Assembly: GCA_027023175.1 (NCBI GenBank)
Contig: JALVWW010000206.1
Location: forward strand, 1 to 9,503
Source: Campylobacterales bacterium
GTDB taxonomy: Bacteria; Campylobacterota; Campylobacteria; Campylobacterales; JALSKU01
Direction of reading: 5' to 3'
Length of the DNA stretch: 9,503 nt
Positions 1 through 5,112 of the stretch are shown here, piece by piece; the stretch's first letter is position 1; every line of letters starts with the position of its first letter. The position numbers were made by a program, and so were the translations under genes. The notes beneath the pieces were generated by a model. The model searched no databases, was not told the DNA's origin, and saw nothing but the letters and a program-made list of their open reading frames with translations.

Positions 1-806
1 CTCCTGGATTTGGTGACAGAAGAAAAGCAATGCTAGAAGATATAGCTATCCTTACAGGCGGTCAAGTGATAAGCGAAGAGCTTGGAAGAACTTTAGAGAG
101 TGCTACACTTGATGACCTTGGAAGTGCAGGAAGCGTTATCATTGACAAAGACAATACCACTATAGTAAACGGCGCAGGTGATAAAAAAGCTATAAAAGAG
201 AGAATAAAAGTTATAAAAGCTCAAATCGAAGAGACAACAAGTGACTATGACAGAGAAAAACTTCAAGAGAGACTTGCAAAACTAAGCGGTGGCGTTGCTG
301 TTATAAAAGTAGGTGCTGCGACTGAAACTGAAATGAAAGAGAAAAAAGATAGAGTTGACGATGCCTTGAGTGCAACAAAAGCTGCTGTTGAAGAAGGCGT
401 TGTTATAGGTGGAGGTGCTGCTCTTATCCAAGCCGGAAGCAAAGTAGAACTTGGTCTTGAAGGCGATGAAGCCATAGGTGCTGCTATCGTTCAAAGAGCA
501 CTAAAAGCTCCACTAAAACAAATAGCTGAAAATGCCGGATTTGATGCAGGCGTTGTAGCAAATGAGGTTGAAAAATCAGATGATCCAAACTATGGTTTCA
601 ATGCTGCAAACGGTGAATATGTAGATATGTTTGAAGCAGGTATTATAGACCCTGTAAAAGTTGAAAGAGTTGCGCTTCAAAATGCAGTATCAGTTGCAAG
701 CTTGCTTTTGACAACTGAAGCTACTGTAAGTGATATAAAAGAAGACAAACCTGCCCCTGCAATGCCTGATATGGGTGGAATGGGCGGAATGCCTGGAATG
801 ATGTAA
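1..806 (+). CDS. groEL: Chaperonin GroEL (Hsp60), C-terminal half, 5'-truncated by window edge
   Basis: This is the large subunit of the ATP-dependent GroEL/GroES folding chamber in the cytoplasm. The frame is already open at the left edge (first full codon at base 3, reading PGFGDRRKAMLED), so the ATG at 30 is internal and the gene starts upstream. About 267 residues are visible, matching roughly residue 280 to the end of the usual ~545. They cover the end of the apical domain, the second intermediate segment and the second equatorial segment. Visible landmarks are SDYDREKLQERLAKLSGG, KVGAATETEMKEKKDRVDDAL (the Asp at 360-362 matches the ATPase Asp398 of E. coli GroEL), the glycine-rich VVIGGGAAL, and the Gly/Met-rich tail ending GGMGGMPGMM. 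Nothing looks broken. groES is probably upstream, outside the window. Codons are slightly less A/T-extreme than in the next genes, as expected for a highly expressed gene. The identification is firm. Confidence 0.98.
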   Translation, partial: PGFGDRRKAMLEDIAILTGGQVISEELGRTLESATLDDLGSAGSVIIDKDNTTIVNGAGDKKAIKERIKVIKAQIEETTSDYDREKLQERLAKLSGGVAVIKVGAATETEMKEKKDRVDDALSATKAAVEEGVVIGGGAALIQAGSKVELGLEGDEAIGAAIVQRALKAPLKQIAENAGFDAGVVANEVEKSDDPNYGFNAANGEYVDMFEAGIIDPVKVERVALQNAVSVASLLLTTEATVSDIKEDKPAPAMPDMGGMGGMPGMM

Positions 807-811
807 CACAA

Positions 812-840
812 GTTGGCCGTACTTTTAAAGTACGGCCAAT
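812..840 (+). terminator. Perfect hairpin after groEL, probable transcription terminator
   Basis: An inverted repeat begins 6 nt after the groEL stop. The left arm TTGGCCGTACTT (813-824) pairs with the right arm AAGTACGGCCAA (828-839), giving up to 12 Watson-Crick pairs with a GC-rich lower half. A G-T wobble (812/840) can extend the base. The central bases 825-827 form a minimal loop, so a real RNA hairpin would probably open a few A-T pairs. No run of T follows on the plus strand, so it is not a textbook intrinsic terminator. Its position at the end of groEL and before a new promoter still makes termination or 3'-end protection the best reading. Confidence 0.65.
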
Positions 841-890
841 ACTCTACAAATACTATCACTATCACCTGACCCCACCTATAAAATACTTTT

Positions 891-919
891 CATTTTTATT
901 TCATTTTCACAAGTATAAT
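891..919 (+). promoter_or_regulatory. Putative sigma70-type promoter for the lipid-phosphate operon
   Basis: A consensus -10 hexamer TATAAT lies at 914-919, preceded by a T-rich stretch (about 886-907) and with no recognisable -35 box. This arrangement is typical of vegetative promoters in Campylobacterota. Transcription would start near 926, giving a leader of about 33 nt before the first gene at 959, whose ribosome-binding site AGGAG is at 949-953. A weaker TATAAA at 877-882 is an alternative. The rest of the 807-958 gap holds only the hairpin listed separately. Confidence 0.6.
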
Positions 920-958
920 GCTAAAATAATTTTATTTAACTATTTAGCAGGAGATGGA

Positions 959-1519
959 ATGAATCACAGTTTAAATCAGAAAATATTCTTAGCTATAAAT
1001 GATTTTGCAGGAAAAAATCATATCATTGACTCTGCAATGGTGTCAGTAGCAAAATATATGCCCTATCTTTTTATAGCACTGCTTTTTTACCTATGGTTTG
1101 GCAAAAGAAAAAATGAAGCTTTATATGCGGGATATGCTGCAACTCTTGGTGTTGGTATCAACTTTTTTATAGGACTTTTCTACTTTCATCCAAGACCGTT
1201 TATGGACCATCTCGGCTCTACTCTTCTCTCTCATAAAGCAGACAGTTCATTTCCTTCAGACCATACTACTTTTACCATGTCTATAGCTCTTATGCTTTTA
1301 TCATTTAAAACTACAAAAACTATAGGCATCATTGTGGTTTTTCTTGCGTTGTGGTGTGGAGTTGCAAGGGTTTATGCAGGAGTTCATTACCCTTTTGATA
1401 TACTTGGTTCCGTTATAGTAAGTATTTTGGCTGTTATTGTCATTATAGCTTTAAAAAACAAATTGGCTCTCCTAAATAATATTATTATTTCTGTTTGGCA
1501 AAAAATTATAAAAGAGTAA
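959..1519 (+). CDS. PAP2-family phosphatase, BcrC-type undecaprenyl-diphosphatase
   Basis: A 186-residue polytopic inner-membrane protein of the PAP2 superfamily with its active site on the periplasmic side. Family members of this size with a PSDH motif remove the terminal phosphate from undecaprenyl diphosphate (BcrC/YbjG type), renewing the carrier lipid for peptidoglycan and O-glycan export. The three PAP2 motifs are readable: HPRP at residues 77-80 (Arg79), SFPSDH at 97-102 (catalytic His102), and ARVYAGVHYPFD at 136-147 (Arg137, nucleophile His143, Asp147). The Lys that usually opens motif 1 is not evident: the six residues before Arg79 are LFYFHP. About five hydrophobic segments lie near residues 33-47, 54-76, 104-116, 121-135 and 148-165. 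The start is supported by AGGAG at 949-953, five bases upstream, and an ATG at 954 is closed at once by TGA. It is the first gene of a five-gene run. A lipid A or phosphatidylglycerophosphate substrate cannot be excluded. Confidence 0.85.
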   Translation: MNHSLNQKIFLAINDFAGKNHIIDSAMVSVAKYMPYLFIALLFYLWFGKRKNEALYAGYAATLGVGINFFIGLFYFHPRPFMDHLGSTLLSHKADSSFPSDHTTFTMSIALMLLSFKTTKTIGIIVVFLALWCGVARVYAGVHYPFDILGSVIVSILAVIVIIALKNKLALLNNIIISVWQKIIKE

Positions 1520-1545
1520 ATAATGCTCTGCAAAGATAAGTTAAA

Positions 1546-2346
1546 ATGAAAAAATTACTACTACTGTGCATAGCACTTTTTGCATTTGCAACACCCTACA
1601 ATCATAAAATGTTAAAAGTTATACAACTTTCAAACCATCATCAAAAAAGTTTCTCTTTTGCAGTTTTAGGAGATAACCGAGACGGTGACAATGTCTTAAA
1701 GATTATCGTCTCTAAAATAAACAAAGACAATGATATATCTTTTGCTATCAACAATGGTGACTTGGTGCCTGACGGTTACAAAAAAGAGTTTTCGAACTAT
1801 TTAAATATCATAAAAACTTCCAAAAAACCTTTTATCTCTATTATAGGTAACCATGAAATCCCTTGGTATGACGGTGAGAGTAATTATAAAAAAGTTTTCG
1901 GTAAAACACACTTTGCTTTCACTTACGGCAACTCATATTTTATAGTGCTTGACAGCTCGGATAAGAAAATAGGCAACAAACAACTTAAGTGGTTAGAGAA
2001 AAAGCTTCAAAAATCCCAAAAATATACCAATAGATTTATTTTCACCCATGTGCCTTTATATGACCCACGATACGGCAAGTATGCAAAAGGTCACAGTTTA
2101 AAAAGCCCAAAAAAGATAAAAAAATTAAATAAATTATTAGATAAATATAAAGTAAATATGATATTTTGCTCACATATCCACTTTTACTACCGCGGCTTTT
2201 GGCACAAGACTCCTTTTATCATCACAGGAGGTGCGGGAGCTCCACTTAAAAAATATAAAGATAGTGGTTTTTACAATTTTATTAAAGTTACCGTAAAAGA
2301 CAAAGAGGTAAAATACAAAGTTATAAAAATTAAGAATACAAAATGA
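1546..2346 (+). CDS. Exported calcineurin-like metallophosphoesterase
   Basis: A 266-residue protein with a short hydrophobic N-terminus (residues 4-15, LLLLCIALFAFA) after two lysines, consistent with a signal peptide or N-terminal anchor. An AxA-like site ends at residue 15, but the signal would be unusually short. The rest carries the binuclear-metal phosphoesterase motifs in order: GDNRD at 42-46, NNGDLV at 69-74 (Asp72), GNHE at 101-104, THVP at 167-170 (His168), and CSHIH at 208-212 (His210, His212). The usual GDxH has Arg in place of His, and the usual GHxH has Ser in place of Gly. Both occur in subfamilies of this fold. It should cleave a phosphate ester in the periplasm or at the membrane surface, but the substrate is unknown. 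It starts 26 nt after the PAP2 gene with only a weak purine-rich ribosome-binding site, and its stop overlaps the next start (ATGA, 2343-2346), suggesting translational coupling. The context suggests a lipid-linked or released phosphorylated compound (inference). Confidence 0.85.
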   Translation: MKKLLLLCIALFAFATPYNHKMLKVIQLSNHHQKSFSFAVLGDNRDGDNVLKIIVSKINKDNDISFAINNGDLVPDGYKKEFSNYLNIIKTSKKPFISIIGNHEIPWYDGESNYKKVFGKTHFAFTYGNSYFIVLDSSDKKIGNKQLKWLEKKLQKSQKYTNRFIFTHVPLYDPRYGKYAKGHSLKSPKKIKKLNKLLDKYKVNMIFCSHIHFYYRGFWHKTPFIITGGAGAPLKKYKDSGFYNFIKVTVKDKEVKYKVIKIKNTK

Positions 2347-3599
2347 GCATCCATTACCTTTTAGAGCAGTTTTTTAACTGGATTTTATCTTTTCCGCACA
2401 GTGAAGTATTGATTGTATCAATTATTATCATATTTTTTGCTTCAGTCTTTGAATCTTTGCCTTTTACGGGTATGTTTTTTCCAAGCGAAAGCATTACGGT
2501 ATTTTTCGGTTTCATAGCTTACAAAGATATAATTGATATAAAGATTCTCACCATTGCTACCTATATTGGGATACTCTTAGGTGATATTATAGGTTATCTC
2601 ATAGGAGCAAAAGTCGGTGAAGAGTTTTTAAAAAAACATGCTAAAAGAGTTAAAATTGATTCTAAAAAATATGAAAAGATGCAAAATATGCTTGAGAGCA
2701 ATCTTATAAAAGCACTTTTTATAGGTCGCTCAAATGGCTTTACAAGATGGATAGTTCCATTTTTAGCCGGAGCAAACAAAATAAACTTTCAAAAATTTAT
2801 ACTCTCCAATATGCTAACAGCAGCATTTTGGGCACCTGCATTTTTACTGGGAGGATACTACCTTGGAAGTGCTTTTGAGGCTTATGGTAAGTACTTTGGA
2901 GTTGGTATTATAGTTGCAACGATTGTAAGCATAGTCGGATATAAACTATATCAACACTTTAATAAAGAAGGGTTTTTTCAAAGTAAAGATGTTAGGCTAC
3001 TTTTTATAAATATATTTGGTCTTTATCTCTTTTCAAAAATGACAGAAGATATTCTTGATCTTGAGCTTATAACCAAGCTTGACTTTTGGATACATACCAA
3101 TATGCAACATATCTATACACCCTTTTTAACAAAGATTATGATAGCTATCACAACCATAGGCAACCCTCTTCCTGCGACTGCTATCACATTGACTATCACT
3201 TTGTATCTTGGATATAAAAAATATTTTATCGAAATGCTCTTTTTTCTTTTTTCGATTGTCGGTTCAACTACTTTGATGTTTATAGTCAAATCATTAGTTC
3301 AGAGAACAAGACCTCTTCATCATCTTATTGAAGCAAGCGGATACTCTTTCCCCTCCGGTCATGCTGCCATCAGCACAGCTTTGGCATTTTCTCTTTACTT
3401 GATACTCTCAAAAAGAGTAAAATATAAAAAAACTTTGTTAAGTTTATGTATAATATACCCACTCATTATCTCATTTAGTAGAGTTTATTTGAGTGTTCAC
3501 TATCTCAGTGATGTGATCGCAGGTATCGGTTTGTCACTTTTTTGGGTAAGTCTTGTAGCACTTGTATATGAGGGTATAGAAAATAGAGGTAAAAGATGA
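2343..3599 (+). CDS. DedA-PAP2 two-domain membrane protein (putative lipid-phosphate phosphatase/translocase)
   Basis: This 418-residue inner-membrane protein joins two domains. Residues ~15-205 form a DedA (SNARE-associated/VTT) domain, with the re-entrant-loop signature ESLPFTGMFFPSES (37-50) and GRSNGFTRWIVPFLAG (128-143), which keeps the two key arginines, Arg129 and Arg135. DedA proteins include bacterial undecaprenyl-phosphate translocases. Residues ~220-410 form a complete PAP2 phosphatase: Lys316-x6-Arg323-Pro324, YSFPSGH at 334-340 (His340), and SRVYLSVHYLSD at 379-390 (Arg380, His386, Asp390). A charged loop near 203-217 links them. DedA plus PAP2 in one chain is a known arrangement, and it suggests that lipid dephosphorylation is coupled to return of the product across the membrane (inference). 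The ATG overlaps the previous stop by 4 nt, and its own stop overlaps the dgkA-like start by 4 nt. The DedA part has PSE and G132 where PGE and a proline are more usual. The substrate could be undecaprenyl diphosphate or a phospholipid phosphate. Confidence 0.9.
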   Translation: MSIHYLLEQFFNWILSFPHSEVLIVSIIIIFFASVFESLPFTGMFFPSESITVFFGFIAYKDIIDIKILTIATYIGILLGDIIGYLIGAKVGEEFLKKHAKRVKIDSKKYEKMQNMLESNLIKALFIGRSNGFTRWIVPFLAGANKINFQKFILSNMLTAAFWAPAFLLGGYYLGSAFEAYGKYFGVGIIVATIVSIVGYKLYQHFNKEGFFQSKDVRLLFINIFGLYLFSKMTEDILDLELITKLDFWIHTNMQHIYTPFLTKIMIAITTIGNPLPATAITLTITLYLGYKKYFIEMLFFLFSIVGSTTLMFIVKSLVQRTRPLHHLIEASGYSFPSGHAAISTALAFSLYLILSKRVKYKKTLLSLCIIYPLIISFSRVYLSVHYLSDVIAGIGLSLFWVSLVALVYEGIENRGKR

Positions 3600-3949
3600 A
3601 ACCAAAATATTCATTACAAAAAAATTTTTCTTATGCAATAGATGGAGCCAAAGAGCTTTTTAAAGAGAAAGCTTTTAAGATAGAGCTTTTCTGTTTTATT
3701 ATAGCTACTGTTATACTTCTTTTTTTACCATATCCTTTATGGGCAAAGATTTTTATGTTTGGTGCTTTATTTATCCCTTTGATAGCCGAAGCTTTCAATA
3801 CAGCCATAGAAAAAGTAGTGGATCTTTCAAGTCCTGATTTTCACATCTGGGCAAAATATGCAAAAGATATAGCTGCTTTTGGAGTATTTTTGAGTATCTT
3901 TGTACCGATATTTGTCTGGCTTGGATTTATAATTTATTTTTATAGGTAA
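3596..3949 (+). CDS. dgkA: Diacylglycerol kinase / undecaprenol kinase, DgkA family
   Basis: A 117-residue, three-helix membrane kinase that phosphorylates a lipid alcohol with ATP at the inner face of the cytoplasmic membrane, the normal length for the family. Aligning by eye to E. coli DgkA without gaps through the core, all main catalytic residues are kept: Glu24 (E28), Glu65 (E69), Asn68 (N72), Glu72 (E76), Lys90 (K94) and Asp91 (D95), within EAFNTAIEKVVD (65-76) and AKYAKDIAA (86-94). Hydrophobic segments lie near 31-45, 50-68 and 94-114. The NTAIE-VVDL and H-x3-AK-x-AKD-x-AA wording is closer to what I recall of Gram-positive undecaprenol kinases than to E. coli DgkA, so the acceptor could be undecaprenol or diacylglycerol. 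The start has an AGAGGT ribosome-binding site (3585-3590) inside the previous gene and an ATGA overlap with it. In this operon it would rephosphorylate the lipid alcohol made by over-dephosphorylation (inference). Confidence 0.93.
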   Translation: MKPKYSLQKNFSYAIDGAKELFKEKAFKIELFCFIIATVILLFLPYPLWAKIFMFGALFIPLIAEAFNTAIEKVVDLSSPDFHIWAKYAKDIAAFGVFLSIFVPIFVWLGFIIYFYR

Positions 3950-3952
3950 AAA

Positions 3953-5092
3953 ATGATCAATAAAAATATCATAGCTTTGGGATTTGTTAGTTTTTTTACC
4001 GATATGGCAAGCAGTATGGTTACATCAGTACTTCCTTTGTTCGTTGTATATGTCCTACATGAAGGGGTTGACAAGCTTGGCTTTATAGTCGGGATTGCCA
4101 CATTTGTATCTTATGGGTTTAGATTTGTTTTTGGTTATCTAAGTGACAGATATAAGATAGTAAAGCCTTTTGTAGTGACAGGATATACTATCTCAGCAGT
4201 AACCAAACCACTTTTATATTTTAGTAATGGCTGGATAAGCGTGGCAACTCTTAGAGGAGTTGAGAGGATAGGAAAAGCTGTAAGAAGTGCTACAAAAGAT
4301 AGTCTCATTTCAGCCTATTCGCAAAAAGGAAAAAGCGGAAAAACTTTTGGATTTCACAAGAGTATGGATATAGCAGGTGAGTTAAGCGGAAGTATCATAG
4401 CCTTTTTGGCACTTTACTATCTTGGAAAAAATGAAGCTATATTTCGTGAGCTTTTTGCTTGGACTTTACTGCCCGGTCTCTTTGCTATGATAACAGTTCT
4501 GTTTTTTGTCAAAGATGTCCCTTATACTTCCAAAAAAAGCATACAAAAAATCAAACTAAAAGATGACAAAGCTTTACTTCCAGTTTTGCTACTATACTTT
4601 GCTTTTATATTTTTTATGTTCAATGACTCATTTTATATGATAAAAGCTAAAGAGAGTGGATATTTGCTAGAATTTATCCCTCTTTTAGTGATAGTTTTAA
4701 ACTTGACTCAAACTCTTTTTAGCTACTTTTTTGGAGTGAAAGTAGATAAATTTGGAGCAAAAAAAGTCCTTCTTTTCTCCTATCTTTTTGGGATACTTTC
4801 TATGTTATCACTTTATCTAAACTTTATCATTTTGGGTTTTATACTTTTAGGACTTTTTACAGTCTCAAGTCTAAATGCCATAAGAGCCTATATATCAAGT
4901 GAAGCAAAAAATAAAGGAAGTATATATGGCATATTTTATGCAGGAGTTGCCCTAAGTGGAGCACTCGGAGCTTCATTTATAGGACTTATTTGGAGATATT
5001 TCGGAGAAACAAGAGCCATAAGCATATCACTTGTAGCTCTTATTTTGATAGGAATTATTTTTTTGACTCAAAATAGAGAGCATAAAACATAG
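3953..5092 (+). CDS. Major facilitator superfamily (MFS) permease, substrate unknown
   Basis: A 379-residue protein with 11-12 predicted membrane helices and MFS signatures. Motif A reads GYLSDRYK at residues 61-68, a degenerate copy GVKVDKFGAKK (261-271) sits in the second half, and the family-specific stretch RGVERIGKAVRSATKDS (101-117) is followed by FGFHKSMDIAGELSG (132-146). This matches a bacterial MFS group opening with a TD(I/M)(A/S)S...LPLF block and carrying an RIGKGIRTAPRDAL-like loop, whose transported compound is not established as far as I know. A long charged loop near 192-208 separates the two six-helix halves. It starts 3 nt after dgkA, with the Shine-Dalgarno-like AGGT overlapping the dgkA stop, so it is probably the last gene of the same transcript. 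An envelope-related substrate would fit the context, for example a lipid breakdown product such as lysophospholipid, which LplT-type MFS proteins carry. The sequence does not prove this. Confidence 0.85.
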   Translation: MINKNIIALGFVSFFTDMASSMVTSVLPLFVVYVLHEGVDKLGFIVGIATFVSYGFRFVFGYLSDRYKIVKPFVVTGYTISAVTKPLLYFSNGWISVATLRGVERIGKAVRSATKDSLISAYSQKGKSGKTFGFHKSMDIAGELSGSIIAFLALYYLGKNEAIFRELFAWTLLPGLFAMITVLFFVKDVPYTSKKSIQKIKLKDDKALLPVLLLYFAFIFFMFNDSFYMIKAKESGYLLEFIPLLVIVLNLTQTLFSYFFGVKVDKFGAKKVLLFSYLFGILSMLSLYLNFIILGFILLGLFTVSSLNAIRAYISSEAKNKGSIYGIFYAGVALSGALGASFIGLIWRYFGETRAISISLVALILIGIIFLTQNREHKT

Positions 5093-5108
5093 AAGCATCA
5101 CACTTCTA
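5090..5108. terminator. Weak hairpin between convergent genes, possible bidirectional terminator
   Basis: TAGAAG (5090-5095) and CTTCTA (5103-5108) form a 6-bp stem with a 7-nt loop in the 20-nt gap between the MFS stop and the aldehyde dehydrogenase stop. On the minus strand a modest T-rich stretch (TGTTTTA) follows the stem, and none follows on the plus strand. The position is right for a terminator of the minus-strand gene, but the stem is short and AT-rich, so support is weak. Confidence 0.3.
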
Positions 5109-5112
5109 AAAC

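Noticed and set aside
30..806. A complete gene starting at ATG 30
   Set aside because: The upstream bases continue the GroEL frame (PGFGDRRKA), so the methionine is internal to a gene cut by the window edge.
3596..3949. A separate promoter or a frameshift at the ATGA overlaps (2343-2346 and 3596-3599)
   Set aside because: Both overlaps are ordinary stop-start arrangements with complete domains on each side, so translational coupling explains them without frameshifting.
959..5092. A defence or anti-phage system encoded by the five-gene operon
   Set aside because: The presence of two phosphatases, a membrane kinase and a transporter prompted the idea, but all proteins match envelope-lipid housekeeping families. 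No nuclease, toxin or sensor domain is present, and no mobile-element signs are nearby.
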